62,158 bases of DNA, taken from assembly GCA_964563855.1 (NCBI GenBank), contig CAZLYU010000018.1, positions 1 to 62,158 of the forward strand, written 5' to 3'. Shown here piece after piece: positions 33,971 to 43,108 of this stretch. Under the pieces are notes generated by a model. That model did no database searches and was not told the DNA's origin. It saw only the letters and a list, made by a program, of their open reading frames with translations. The position numbers were made by a program, and so were the translations under genes. Numbering within the stretch: position 1 is the first letter of the stretch; each line of letters begins with the position of its first letter. The DNA comes from JAFGRR01 sp964563855 (GTDB lineage: Bacteria; Planctomycetota; Phycisphaerae; UBA1845; Fen-1342).

Positions 33971-34478
33971 GCCCAAAAGTCCGGCGCCAGAAGCTCACCT
34001 GCCCCATGTGCATCATCACGTGGCCGGAGAGCAGGAAGTTTGTCATCGCGCCCACTGTCGGGAAACGCTCGCGCATCCGCTCGACGGGGTTCTCCGCGGC
34101 GAACACGGCGTCATCCGCCTCGTCCACGGCCGCGATCGCCGCGTCGTAGTTGCGGAAGTAGGTCGTGGTGATGTCGCTCATCGACGGGTAGATATCGCCG
34201 TTCGCGTCGTCCTTGCACTGTGCGCTGGGCTCGAACAATGCCGGCCACGCGTCGGGCACGCCCGCCGCCGCCGCGTCTTTGCCGAGCACCTGCAACACCC
34301 GCGAGGGGTACAGCGCCAGGTGCCCGTAGTTGAACGCGGCATGGCTGGCATTCACCGGCTTACCTTCGATGGTCGGGGCGCGGGCGAACATCTCCGGCGT
34401 GACGTCTTTCAGCGCCGCCTCAGCATAGCCGCGCGCGAGCGCCGCCCCCGGCTTGATCGTGGAACTGACGACTCCCAT
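33954..34478 (-). CDS. DinB-like superfamily protein
   Basis: A 174-residue four-helix-bundle protein of the DinB/YfiT type. Two conserved His needed for a metal site are visible: FNYGHLALYPSRVLQVLG and LLSGHVMMHMGQVSFWRR; the first helix shows GAALARGYAEAALKDVTPEMFARAP. Such proteins are metal-dependent hydrolases or transferases of thiol adducts in many cases, but this branch has no assigned reaction. GGGAGCAGGA precedes the ATG. The 3' end overlaps the exonuclease gene by 17 bp. Confidence 0.82.
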   Translation of the reverse strand: MGVVSSTIKPGAALARGYAEAALKDVTPEMFARAPTIEGKPVNASHAAFNYGHLALYPSRVLQVLGKDAAAAGVPDAWPALFEPSAQCKDDANGDIYPSMSDITTTYFRNYDAAIAAVDEADDAVFAAENPVERMRERFPTVGAMTNFLLSGHVMMHMGQVSFWRRTFGLSSVF

Positions 34479-34607
34479 GGTGGTCCTGCTCCCGGCAATG
34501 GGTGGATGTAGAGTGGGTGCTATCTCGCCGTCATTGTGATTCGCAGACGCGCGGTGCGGTTACACATCATCACTGACGCCACGCGTGCGCGACGAATCGC
34601 GTCGAAG

Positions 34608-35177
34608 CTAGTTGTCAGCGGGACGCCGCTGGTCCCCGCGCGTGCGGAAGATGAAGTACGTCCCCACGCCGGCCGCCGCAACGGGCAGCGTCGCGATCCA
34701 GGCCGCCGTGCGCTCCGACATCAACAGGAACACCACGCTCACGGTCACGCTGATCCACATCAGCGTCGCTGCGATCACCTTCGCTCGCCAGGGCATCGCG
34801 GTCGGATTATCGAGGTAGACGACAAAGGGCGCGAAGAAGCGGTTACGGATGAGCACGCGCTCGAAAGCCGGGCAACTGCGCACAAACAGATACGACGCAG
34901 CGATCAGGAAGACGGTCGTCGGCAGTCCAGGAACCACCGCACCGAGCGCCGCGAGTCCGACACAGAGCACGCCGCCCACCGCCATCAGCCAGCGGAAAAA
35001 CCAGGGAGCGAGCGCGGGTCGCTCCGTTGCTGGCAGGTCTTGCGGCGTGTGGTCCGGATCCGCGTCTTGCGACGGTTTGACGCCGCTTCGCGCACTTCGC
35101 CGACCGCGCGACTGCGGGGCTTGCATCTGACGTGCGCGGCGGCTCGCGGGTGGTGGTGACTGCACTTCCGAGCTCAC
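34608..35177 (-). CDS. DUF454 (YbaN family) membrane protein
   Basis: A 189-residue membrane protein. After a Pro/Arg-rich 60-residue N-terminus comes FFRWLMAVGGVLCVGLAALGAVVPGLPTTVFLIAASYLFVRSCPAFERVLIRNRFFAPFV, the DUF454 signature (GxxLPGLPTTxFxLxxxxxFxRxxPxF), then two more helices. The family has no assigned function. The GTG start overlaps the murA stop (GTGA), so the two are translated together. Confidence 0.88.
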   Translation of the reverse strand: MSSEVQSPPPASRRARQMQAPQSRGRRSARSGVKPSQDADPDHTPQDLPATERPALAPWFFRWLMAVGGVLCVGLAALGAVVPGLPTTVFLIAASYLFVRSCPAFERVLIRNRFFAPFVVYLDNPTAMPWRAKVIAATLMWISVTVSVVFLLMSERTAAWIATLPVAAAGVGTYFIFRTRGDQRRPADN

Positions 35178-36454
35178 TCTTCTCCGCCGTCCTTCTTTTC
35201 GATGTCCGCGCCGAGCGCCTGCAGTTTCGCTTCCAGATTCGCGTAGCCGCGTTCGAGGTGATAGATGCGGTTAACCTGCGTTACGCCGCGGGCGCAAAGC
35301 CCGGCCAGCACGAGGGCCGCAGAAGCACGCAGATCAGACGCCATCACCGGCGCTCCGCTCAGCCGGCGTACGCCCTGCACGATGACGGTCGGCCCCTCAC
35401 GCCGCAACCGCGCGCCCATGCGGTTCAGCTCGGGCACATGCAGGAAGCGGTCGGGAAAGATCTTCTCGGTGATCACGCTGTTGCCGTCTGCGAGGCACAG
35501 CAGCGACATGAGCTGGGCCTGTAAGTCGGTCGGTAAACCGGGGAAGGGCTGCGTGGTCACGTCGACTGGTTCGAGCCGCCGCGCCGACGAAACTTCCACG
35601 ACGTCATCATTCCGCGCGACGGTCACCCCGATCGCACTCAACCGATCGACAAACGCCATCAGATGATCGAGTCGGCAGTTTTGCAGTTTCACGTCGCCGT
35701 TGGTGATCGCGGACGCGACCATCACCGTGCCCGCTTCGATGCGGTCGGGAATGATGCGGTGCTCGCAGCCGTGCAGCGCCTTGACGCCTTCCACGATCAC
35801 GCGCGGGGTTCCCTGGCCGGTGATCTGGGCGCCGCACTTGTTCAGGAAATCCGCCAAATCCACGACCTCGGGTTCACACGCCGCCATCTCGATAACGGTG
35901 CGTCCCTCTGCGAGCACGGCGGCCATCATGGCGTTCGCGGTTCCCAAGACCGTCGAGCCGAACGGTCCGCCGAGGAACATTTCCGTGCCGCGCAGTTTGC
36001 GGGTCTTGGCGATGATGTCGCCGCCGAGCATCTCGACATCCGCCCCAAGGCGTTGCATGGCCTGCAGATGCAGATTGATGGGACGATCGCCAATGGCGCA
36101 TCCGCCGGGCATGGAGACCTGCGCGTGGCCGCGCTTCGCGAGCAGTGGCCCGAGGATGCAGATGCTGGCTCGCATCTTACGCACGATGTCGTACTCGGCC
36201 TTGCAGTTCATTTCGTCGCGGACGACGAGGTGCAGGGCGCCGTCGCTGCTACGCGACACGTCGAGTCCGAGTTTCTGCAGCAACTCGCACAAGAAGCGCA
36301 CATCGCTGACGTTCGGGACGTCGTGCAGCACGATCTCGCCGTCGCACAAGATGCACGCGGCCATGATCGGCAGCGCCGCGTTCTTCGCACCGCCGATGCG
36401 CGTCGTTCCCTTGAGCCGATTTCCCCCGCGAATCTCGAAGAACGGCAACCCCAT
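35174..36454 (-). CDS. murA: UDP-N-acetylglucosamine 1-carboxyvinyltransferase
   Basis: MurA, 426 residues, adds enolpyruvate to UDP-GlcNAc, the committed step of peptidoglycan synthesis. The catalytic Cys lies in VSMPGGCAIGDRPINLHL; the N-terminus has IGGAKNAALPIMAACILCDG; the second domain contains RIEAGTVMVASAITNGDVKL and PGLPTDLQAQLMSLLCLADGNSVITE; and the end is LRASAALVLAGLCARGVTQVNRIYHLERGYANLEAKLQALGA. Length and motifs are complete, so the enzyme should be active and fosfomycin-sensitive. GAGG precedes the ATG. It is coupled to DUF454. Planctomycetes were once thought to lack peptidoglycan; this gene argues that this one makes it. Confidence 0.97.
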   Translation of the reverse strand: MGLPFFEIRGGNRLKGTTRIGGAKNAALPIMAACILCDGEIVLHDVPNVSDVRFLCELLQKLGLDVSRSSDGALHLVVRDEMNCKAEYDIVRKMRASICILGPLLAKRGHAQVSMPGGCAIGDRPINLHLQAMQRLGADVEMLGGDIIAKTRKLRGTEMFLGGPFGSTVLGTANAMMAAVLAEGRTVIEMAACEPEVVDLADFLNKCGAQITGQGTPRVIVEGVKALHGCEHRIIPDRIEAGTVMVASAITNGDVKLQNCRLDHLMAFVDRLSAIGVTVARNDDVVEVSSARRLEPVDVTTQPFPGLPTDLQAQLMSLLCLADGNSVITEKIFPDRFLHVPELNRMGARLRREGPTVIVQGVRRLSGAPVMASDLRASAALVLAGLCARGVTQVNRIYHLERGYANLEAKLQALGADIEKKDGGEE

Positions 36455-36619
36455 CGTCGCGCGACCTCATGATGAAAGCGAGAGTCAGTCGCCGGCCACG
36501 CCGTGCGTGACGCCGACCGCGGCCGACAAGGGCGGCAAGGCCGCCGAGTGGGCAGCGTAAGGCGCAGCGCGGCGCGGAGCAAAGGCCGGGCTGCCGGCGA
36601 GCGGCGCCCCACGCATTGA

Positions 36620-38209
36620 TCAGGGGCCGGCAGCGACCGACTGCCAAATGCGACTCGCGACTTCAAGCAGTCGCAGCTCCCATGCAGTCCACACGCCAGC
36701 CGAGACGGCGACGATGAAGACGACGAAGGTGACCACAGCCATGCGGCGCTCGAAACGAGGGCCCGCCGACGGATTCGCTGCGCACGCCTGGACGGTGCGG
36801 GCCCGGCCCGCGATCGAGCCGTGCCGCCAACTTGGGGCTTCCGGCGGGATCGCGTTGAGCAGCGCGACGTCGGTCAGCGTCGCAGCGTACACGTGCGCCG
36901 CGGTGCGACACAGCGGCGCCGACGGCCGCAACGCGGCGAGACCTGGTGCGGCGGGCGTCCGCGGCTTGGCTTCGGTGGAGTCGCGCACGTCGAGCGCCGT
37001 GTCGTCGCGCTGTGATCCGTGCAGGGCGCAGTCTTCGTGGCACGGCAGTCCGCCCGCTGCGAGAACGCGCGCCCCGTAAAGGTCGGCCTGGCGCTCAAAG
37101 CCGCGTGATAACCAGCCGAACACCACGCCCCATTTGAAGAGCAGCACCGCCGCCAGAATGGCCGCCCACAGTTGGCTGCTGGTCTCGTCGACGGCGCGGA
37201 ACTGATCGCTGCGGACCGAGAAGATCGTCACCAGACAACCGCTGATCGCGGCGAAGAACAACAGATGCCAGATATGCCGACGCTTGACGTGACCCGCTTC
37301 GTGGCCGAACACGGCCTCCACTTTCAAGTCGTCCATCCGCTCGAGCATGGCTTCCGTGACCAACACGTAGCGCAGCGGCGGGACGACGCCCATGACCGCC
37401 GCGTTGACGAGGGTTCCCCCGGCGCGCCACACCAGCAACTCGCGATAGCGCAGCCCGATGCGGCGCCCCAAGGAAACCAGCCGGTCGCGAAGCGGGCCAG
37501 CCGCGAGCCGCTGTGTGCGCCAGACGTGTCGCAAAATCTCAGGCGTCAGCAGCGCGACGACGATGGCGGACACGCCCAGCAGCAAGTCGGGGGTGTGGGC
37601 GTAGTCAGTCGTTGAGCGTAGGTAGGCGCTGTGTTCGTCGATGACGTCGCGCGCGAGCACGATCAACAGCATCGGCACGAGAATGAACAGCAGTTGATGC
37701 CGCAACTGCTGGCTCAGGTAGGTCGCGAGGGTCCACGCCGGCCGCACCGGGCGGCCATGCAACAGGTGCACTTCGATCGCCGCCGCCCGCAGCGCATGGT
37801 CGGCGGGGTAAAGCGTGGTCCAGGTGCTCAGCAACGCGACGAAGAACGGCGTGAGCGCCAACAAGCTCGGCACGACGTACCAGTCGCCAATCAACGGCGC
37901 AGCGCGACAGAGCGGCTGCCAGATCGTGGCGAGTAGCAACGCGCCCTGCGTCGCTCCGATCAACCAAAACACCAGCGACGAGCCGCGCTGCAGAGCGAAC
38001 TGCGCGCTGGCGGGGTCGGTCGGCCGCCGCTCGAGCTGCCGAAGCACGTCGGCGCGCACCCATGCGGCGGTGGCGGCCGGGGCGACGGTTGCCGCCAATG
38101 CCGCAAACCACGAAACCCACCGCGCAGCGATCTCGCTCTCAAACGGCTGGAACAGCGGCGCTGGAAACGCGAGCACGATCGACAGCACCGCCAAAACGAC
38201 CATGAACAT
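36620..38209 (-). CDS. M48-type membrane metallopeptidase
   Basis: A 529-residue integral membrane protein with an M48 zinc-peptidase domain. The catalytic motif HEAGH is at about 303-307 (AVFGHEAGHVKRRHIWH), between membrane helices; a third ligand Glu is expected in FERQADLYGARVLAAGG, which is present. Several helices lie before it (VLAVLSIVLAFPAP, FVALLSTWTTLYP, VVALLTPEIL). It probably acts in envelope quality control, as HtpX and Ste24 relatives do. The frame opens 42 codons further upstream, but the hydrophobic start MFMVVLAVLSIVLAF at 38209 looks right. It is divergent from trpF. Confidence 0.85.
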   Translation of the reverse strand: MFMVVLAVLSIVLAFPAPLFQPFESEIAARWVSWFAALAATVAPAATAAWVRADVLRQLERRPTDPASAQFALQRGSSLVFWLIGATQGALLLATIWQPLCRAAPLIGDWYVVPSLLALTPFFVALLSTWTTLYPADHALRAAAIEVHLLHGRPVRPAWTLATYLSQQLRHQLLFILVPMLLIVLARDVIDEHSAYLRSTTDYAHTPDLLLGVSAIVVALLTPEILRHVWRTQRLAAGPLRDRLVSLGRRIGLRYRELLVWRAGGTLVNAAVMGVVPPLRYVLVTEAMLERMDDLKVEAVFGHEAGHVKRRHIWHLLFFAAISGCLVTIFSVRSDQFRAVDETSSQLWAAILAAVLLFKWGVVFGWLSRGFERQADLYGARVLAAGGLPCHEDCALHGSQRDDTALDVRDSTEAKPRTPAAPGLAALRPSAPLCRTAAHVYAATLTDVALLNAIPPEAPSWRHGSIAGRARTVQACAANPSAGPRFERRMAVVTFVVFIVAVSAGVWTAWELRLLEVASRIWQSVAAGP

Positions 38210-38309
38210 GGCGGCGGATGGTAATGAATGCGGGGCCCCGCGGCACGCTGCTGGCGTATACTCGCCGCAGGCATCGGGCGGCCTGCGGCTCGCTGGGAGT
38301 TGAGACATC

Positions 38310-38969
38310 GTGCTGGTCAAAATCTGCGGCATCACGAATCAGGACGACGCACAAGCGGCTGCTGACGCCGGCGCTGACCTGCTCGGGCTGATTTTCGCCG
38401 AGTCCGAGCGGCGCGCGTCGATCAGCGACGCGCAGGCCATCCTCGACGCGTTGCCGCAGGTCGCGGGTCGGTGCGTCGGCGTGTTTCGCGATCAGACCTT
38501 CGAAGAGATGGAGCAGATCATCACCGCGCTGCGGCTCAACGCGGTTCAACTGCATGGCCGCGAGTCGCCGACCATCATCGGCAAGCTGCAGGCGAAACGG
38601 CTCGAGCTGCGCGTGTTTCGCGCCTGGGAGGTGGTGTCGGAAGATGACGCCACGCACCTCAAAAACTACCTGATGGTCACGCGCGCCAACGGCGGCGCCG
38701 TGACCGACATCCTGCTTGACGCTCCGAAGAAAGGCGCCCACCCCACGTTCGAGGTGCTCGGCAAAACCGCCAACGCACTGGCCGAGCCCGGTCGACGTGT
38801 GTGGCTGGCTGGCGGACTCACGCCGGAGAATGTGACGGAAGCCACGCGGCTTGGCGCATTTGACGGTGTGGACGTCGCGAGCGGGGTGGAGCTGAGCCCG
38901 CGTCAGAAGGATCACGCGAAAGTGCAGGCGTTTGTCGCCGCGGCGCGGCGCGAACCGACGGGCGGGTAG
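38310..38969 (+). CDS. trpF: Phosphoribosylanthranilate isomerase
   Basis: TrpF, 219 residues, isomerises phosphoribosylanthranilate in tryptophan synthesis. A TIM barrel: MLVKICGITNQDDAQAAADAGADLLGLIFAESERRAS with the catalytic Cys (C7) at the end of strand 1, the phosphate-binding VQLHGRESP, LLDAPKKG, and LAGGLTPENVTEATR...FDGVDVASGVELSPRQKDHAKV near the end. GTG 38310 is used, with GGGAG 10 nt upstream. No other trp gene is nearby, which is common in this phylum. recQ starts 6 bp after its stop. Confidence 0.96.
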   Translation: MLVKICGITNQDDAQAAADAGADLLGLIFAESERRASISDAQAILDALPQVAGRCVGVFRDQTFEEMEQIITALRLNAVQLHGRESPTIIGKLQAKRLELRVFRAWEVVSEDDATHLKNYLMVTRANGGAVTDILLDAPKKGAHPTFEVLGKTANALAEPGRRVWLAGGLTPENVTEATRLGAFDGVDVASGVELSPRQKDHAKVQAFVAAARREPTGG

Positions 38970-38975
38970 GGTTGC

Positions 38976-40844
38976 ATGTCGTCGTTGTCCTCCATCGCGC
39001 CGCCTCCCGCTGTCGGAGACGTGTTGCGGCGTTACTGGGGTTACGACGCGCTGCGCCCGCTGCAGGCCGAAGCGATTGACGCCGCGTTGCAAGGGCGCGA
39101 CTCGCTCGTGGTGTTGCCGACTGGCGGGGGGAAGTCGCTTTGTTATCAGATCCCGCCGGCGGTCGCGAACCGCACCGACGTCGTCATCTCACCGCTGATC
39201 GCGCTCATGAAAGATCAGGTCGACGGGCTGCGGGCGTGCGGCTATCCGGCGGCGGCGGTGCACAGTCATCTGTCGCCGGACGAGCGTCGCGACATTGCGA
39301 ACCGGTCGCTCGCGGGTGAGCTGCGTTTGTTGTTTCTCGCGCCCGAGAGTTTGCAAAACCCGCGTCTGCTCGACGTGCTGCGCCGCATCGACGTGCGGGC
39401 GTTCGCGATCGACGAGGCGCATTGCATCAGCCACTGGGGGCACGACTTTCGCGTCGACTATCGCACGCTCGCGAGGCTGCGCGATCGCTTCCCTGACGCG
39501 AGCCTGCACGCCTACACCGCCACCGCGACGCAACGGGTGCGCGACGACATTGTCGCGCAACTGGCCTTGCGCGACCCAGCCGTCCTCGTCGGCGGATTCG
39601 ATCGGCCCAACCTCGTCTATCGCGTGCTTCCCAAACGACAAGCCGCACAGCAGACGCTCGACGTGCTCATGCGCCATCGAAACGAAGCCGCGATCGTCTA
39701 CTGCCTGAGTCGCAACGACACCGAGCGCCTCGCCGCGCGGCTGCAGCAGAAGGGCGTGCGCTGCGCGTTCTATCACGCCGGCATGGATGCCGATGATCGC
39801 CGGCAAACGCAGGAGGCGTTCGCGAACGAGACGATCAACGTAGTGATTGCGACCGTCGCGTTCGGCATGGGCATCGATCGCAGCAATGTGCGCTGTGTGA
39901 TACACACCACGCTGCCGAAGTCGATTGAGCACTATCAGCAGGAAGCGGGCCGGGCGGGGCGCGACGGCCTCGAAGCCGAGTGCGTGCTGCTCTACTCGTA
40001 TGCGGACATCGCGCGGTGGGAGAATCTGCTGGAGCGCTCCGCCGCGGAGAGTGACGGGTCGGCGGAACTGGTCGCGGCGGGTCGCGCCATGCTGGAGCAG
40101 ATGCAGCGGTATGCGAGTTCGTTGACGTGCCGGCGACGGCAGCTCGTCGCGTACTTCGGGCAAACGCTCGACGCGGAGCGTTGCGACGCCTGCGACGTCT
40201 GTCTCGGTGAGGTGCAGGGTGCGCAAGATGAAACCATCACCGCGCAGAAGATCCTCTCGTGCGTCGCCCGCGTTGAGCAGCGCTTCGGCGTGCAGCACGT
40301 GGTGGACGTGTTGCAAGGCGCCGATACCGAGCGCATCCGCATGTGCGGCCACCAGCACCTGAGCACCTATGGTCTGCTCAAAGACGTCGACAAGACACTC
40401 CTGCGCAGCTTTGTGCATCAGTTGCTCGACCAGGGACTGCTGACACGCAGCACCGGCGACTATCCGGTGCTGGTGCTGAATGACGAGAGTTGGCGCGTGA
40501 TGCGCGGCCAACGACGCGTGACGCTGCGCATCGACGACCAGCCGGTGAAGAAAGCGAGGGTTGAAGGCGATGCTTGGCGCGGCGTAGATCGCGAGTTGTT
40601 CGATATGCTGCGTGCGTTGCGGAAGGAGATCGCCGCCGAGCGCGGTGTGCCGCCGTTTACGGTGATGCACGACGCGACGCTGCGCGAGTTGGCCAGTGTG
40701 CGGCCGTCGACACTCGAAGCACTGCGCGGCGTGAAGGGGCTGGGTGCGAAGAAGATTCGCGACTTTGGTGAACGCGTGCTGGCATGTCTCGATACGGAAT
40801 GTGCTGAGCGCGGCCTGTCGCGTGATGCGGTGGACAACATCTGA
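38976..40844 (+). CDS. recQ: ATP-dependent DNA helicase RecQ
   Basis: RecQ, 622 residues, a 3'-5' helicase in recombination and repair. All helicase motifs are visible: LPTGGGKSLCYQ (Walker A), AIDEAHCISHWGHDFR (DEAH), YTATATQRVRDDIV, YCLSRNDTERL, ATVAFGMGIDRSNVRCVIH and YYQQE..RAGRDG-type motif VI (YQQEAGRAGRDG). The zinc module (CRRRQLVAYFGQTLDAERCDACDVCLG) and winged-helix RQC region follow, then a C-terminal HRDC domain at about 525-605. Full length. It is convergent with nuoI. Confidence 0.97.
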   Translation: MSSLSSIAPPPAVGDVLRRYWGYDALRPLQAEAIDAALQGRDSLVVLPTGGGKSLCYQIPPAVANRTDVVISPLIALMKDQVDGLRACGYPAAAVHSHLSPDERRDIANRSLAGELRLLFLAPESLQNPRLLDVLRRIDVRAFAIDEAHCISHWGHDFRVDYRTLARLRDRFPDASLHAYTATATQRVRDDIVAQLALRDPAVLVGGFDRPNLVYRVLPKRQAAQQTLDVLMRHRNEAAIVYCLSRNDTERLAARLQQKGVRCAFYHAGMDADDRRQTQEAFANETINVVIATVAFGMGIDRSNVRCVIHTTLPKSIEHYQQEAGRAGRDGLEAECVLLYSYADIARWENLLERSAAESDGSAELVAAGRAMLEQMQRYASSLTCRRRQLVAYFGQTLDAERCDACDVCLGEVQGAQDETITAQKILSCVARVEQRFGVQHVVDVLQGADTERIRMCGHQHLSTYGLLKDVDKTLLRSFVHQLLDQGLLTRSTGDYPVLVLNDESWRVMRGQRRVTLRIDDQPVKKARVEGDAWRGVDRELFDMLRALRKEIAAERGVPPFTVMHDATLRELASVRPSTLEALRGVKGLGAKKIRDFGERVLACLDTECAERGLSRDAVDNI

Positions 40845-40902
40845 CCGTGTCCCGCGGTCATCGAACGCGGCCCGCCAGGCTGCAAACGACGCTGAGAACG
40901 CG

Positions 40903-41496
40903 CTACAGCTTGCGTTCCGCGTTCGGCTGCGCGATGTCCTTCGACTGACCGCCGGTCAGGCCATAGTCGGTGACGGCGGGGTTCTTGCGGGGCTTGAGTT
41001 CCTTGGTTTCTTCGAAGACCTGCAAGAGTTTGCTCTTGTCGTAGATCATCTCTTCGCGCGTCTGGCCGACAAGGTCGTAGAAGGGGGTCAACTCGATGGC
41101 GTCGACCGGGCACGCCTCTTCGCACATGCCGCAGTAGATGCAGCGCAGTTCGTCGATGTCGAACTTGACCGGGTACTTTTCACGATCGGGCCAAGGCGAC
41201 TCGCCCGCGACGATGTGAATGCAGTGCGCCGGGCACGCGGTCGAACACATGAAGCACGCGACGCAGGCGACGCGGCCATCCGGATCTTTGTTGAGCCGGT
41301 GCACGCCGCGATAATTCTCGACGCGCAGCTCGCGCTGTTTTTCGGGGTAGCGCACGACGAAATCGTCACGCTTCTTGACGTTGAACATGTGCCGCAACGT
41401 GGTCTTCATGCCCGCAACGATCTGCGGCAGATAGAGCCGCTCGTGGGGCCGCAACTGCGGCTCTTCGATCAGCAAGATGTCTTCGTCTTTGATCAT
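40903..41496 (-). CDS. nuoI: NADH-quinone oxidoreductase subunit I
   Basis: NuoI, 197 residues, carries two [4Fe-4S] clusters (N6a, N6b) that pass electrons through the peripheral arm of complex I towards quinone. The motifs are CVACFMCSTACPAHCIHIV and CIYCGMCEEACPVDAIELTP. The C-terminal about 45 residues (EETKELKPRKNPAVTDYGLTGGQSKDIAQPNAERKL) are an extension. It is the last gene of the nuoE-F-G-H-I set; no nuoJ follows, and recQ lies tail to tail with it. Confidence 0.97.
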   Translation of the reverse strand: MIKDEDILLIEEPQLRPHERLYLPQIVAGMKTTLRHMFNVKKRDDFVVRYPEKQRELRVENYRGVHRLNKDPDGRVACVACFMCSTACPAHCIHIVAGESPWPDREKYPVKFDIDELRCIYCGMCEEACPVDAIELTPFYDLVGQTREEMIYDKSKLLQVFEETKELKPRKNPAVTDYGLTGGQSKDIAQPNAERKL

Positions 41497-41622
41497 GATT
41501 TCGAGCGCTCCGACGCGGTTCTACTAAATTGTACGTGCGGACAGGCCAATGGCGAATCCAAATCAATGCACGGTCCATGCCGCCCACTATCTCTAGCAGC
41601 AGCCGCGCACAGCACGTTGCGG

Positions 41623-42999
41623 CTAGTCCGCAGTTACGGCTGGCGGCAGGCTTTCCTGTCGACCGCTGATCGGCATGTGGCTGCGGGCCATCATGATCAG
41701 CATCGCGGCCAGGATCACGCCGTTGACGACCAGGCTCGCGATGAGGTTGCGCTCCAGTCCGAAAATCATGAGGATTCCCATGCCCACGACGAGCGCGACG
41801 CCGAGCGGAATCAGTCCTTTCCACGCGAGCCGCATGAGCTGATCGTAGCGGAAGCGTGGAATCGTCCAGCGAACCACCATAAAGAGCACGATGAACGCCG
41901 CCACCTTCGCCCAGAAAATGCCGAACTGCGCCAGCATCATCCACCACGGCACGGCGATCTGCGTGCCATCGTCCGCGACGCCGCCCAGCGGCCAGGCCAC
42001 GAACGGGAACAAGCTCCCGCCGCCGAAGAAGAGCGCCACCAGCAGTGCACTGCTGGTGATCATGTGTGCGTACTCGCCGAGGAAGAACATTGAGAACTTC
42101 ATGGCGCTGTATTCGGTATGGAACCCGCCGACCAATTCCTGCTCGCACTCGGCGAGGTCGAACGGCAGGCGATTGGCTTCCGCGAACGAAGCGATCAGCA
42201 GCATGAGAAACACGAGCGGCTGCAGCAGCACGGTCCACGTGTCGCCCATGCGGGTCTGGTCGGCGACGATGTCTTCCAGGCGCAGCGAGCCGTGCATCAT
42301 CAGCAGCACGAGCAGGCCGAGACCAATCGGAATCTCGTAGCTGAGCATCTGCGCCGTCGCCCGCATGCCGCCGTAGAACGCGTATTTGTTGTTGCTCGCA
42401 TAGCCGGCGAGCACGACGCCGTACACGCTGAGCGAACCCACCGCGAGCAGATAGAGGAAGCCGATGTCGATGCTGACGATCTGACCGATGAGCGGGGCGG
42501 CGCCTTCGGCCATCCACGGCCAATAGAACGGGCCGGTCCAGGGAATGATCAGGAAACCGAGAAACGCGACGCCCATCGCCATCACCGGCGCGAGCAGAAA
42601 CAGCGGTTTGTCGACGTGGTTGGGCGTGATGTCTTCTTTGAGAATGAACTTCACGCCATCGGCCAGCGGCTGGAACAGGCCCAGCCAGCCGACGCGGTTC
42701 GGCCCGTGTCGGTCCTGGATGTACGCCGAGATCTTTCGCTCGGCGAGAATGCAGAGGCCGCACGCGACCTGAATCAGACCAAACAGATTGAACAGCAGGA
42801 AGAGCGACCAATAGAACGGCTGCGAGAGGAATGACTGCAACTGCTCGCGAAACAGCAGCACCACAACGCCGGTGAAGAGCCCCAGCCCGACGAGGATGGC
42901 GCCCACGATCAGCGCGGTCCACTTCGGCGTGCGCAGGAACGCGTCAATCGTGCCTGGTACGGCTTCACCCTGTCGCTGATTGATCGGTCCAGCAGCCAT
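41623..42999 (-). CDS. nuoH: NADH-quinone oxidoreductase subunit H
   Basis: NuoH, 458 residues, is the membrane subunit that shapes the quinone chamber of complex I. It has about nine membrane helices and the conserved loops AERKISAYIQDRHGPNRVGWLGLFQPLADGVKFILKED, EIPIGLGLLVLLM, FAEANRLPFDLAECEQELVGGFHTEYSAMKFSMFFLGEY and RWTIPRFRYDQLMRLAWKGLIPLG. It is longer than typical NuoH (about 325-350), with extra sequence at residues 280-320 and the C-terminus. It starts 109 bp after nuoG. Confidence 0.97.
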   Translation of the reverse strand: MAAGPINQRQGEAVPGTIDAFLRTPKWTALIVGAILVGLGLFTGVVVLLFREQLQSFLSQPFYWSLFLLFNLFGLIQVACGLCILAERKISAYIQDRHGPNRVGWLGLFQPLADGVKFILKEDITPNHVDKPLFLLAPVMAMGVAFLGFLIIPWTGPFYWPWMAEGAAPLIGQIVSIDIGFLYLLAVGSLSVYGVVLAGYASNNKYAFYGGMRATAQMLSYEIPIGLGLLVLLMMHGSLRLEDIVADQTRMGDTWTVLLQPLVFLMLLIASFAEANRLPFDLAECEQELVGGFHTEYSAMKFSMFFLGEYAHMITSSALLVALFFGGGSLFPFVAWPLGGVADDGTQIAVPWWMMLAQFGIFWAKVAAFIVLFMVVRWTIPRFRYDQLMRLAWKGLIPLGVALVVGMGILMIFGLERNLIASLVVNGVILAAMLIMMARSHMPISGRQESLPPAVTAD

Positions 43000-43108
43000 G
43001 CGATCCCTCGAACGTCACCCAGACCGCCAGGTCACGTCGCTGGCGGGCAGGTCGGCCCATGAACATAGCACCCGTTGCCGGGCATGTCAGCTTGGTGGAG
43101 CCAAGCGG

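Noticed and set aside
39189..40670. A 493-codon minus-strand frame over recQ
   Set aside because: Antisense shadow of recQ, with no recognisable domain.
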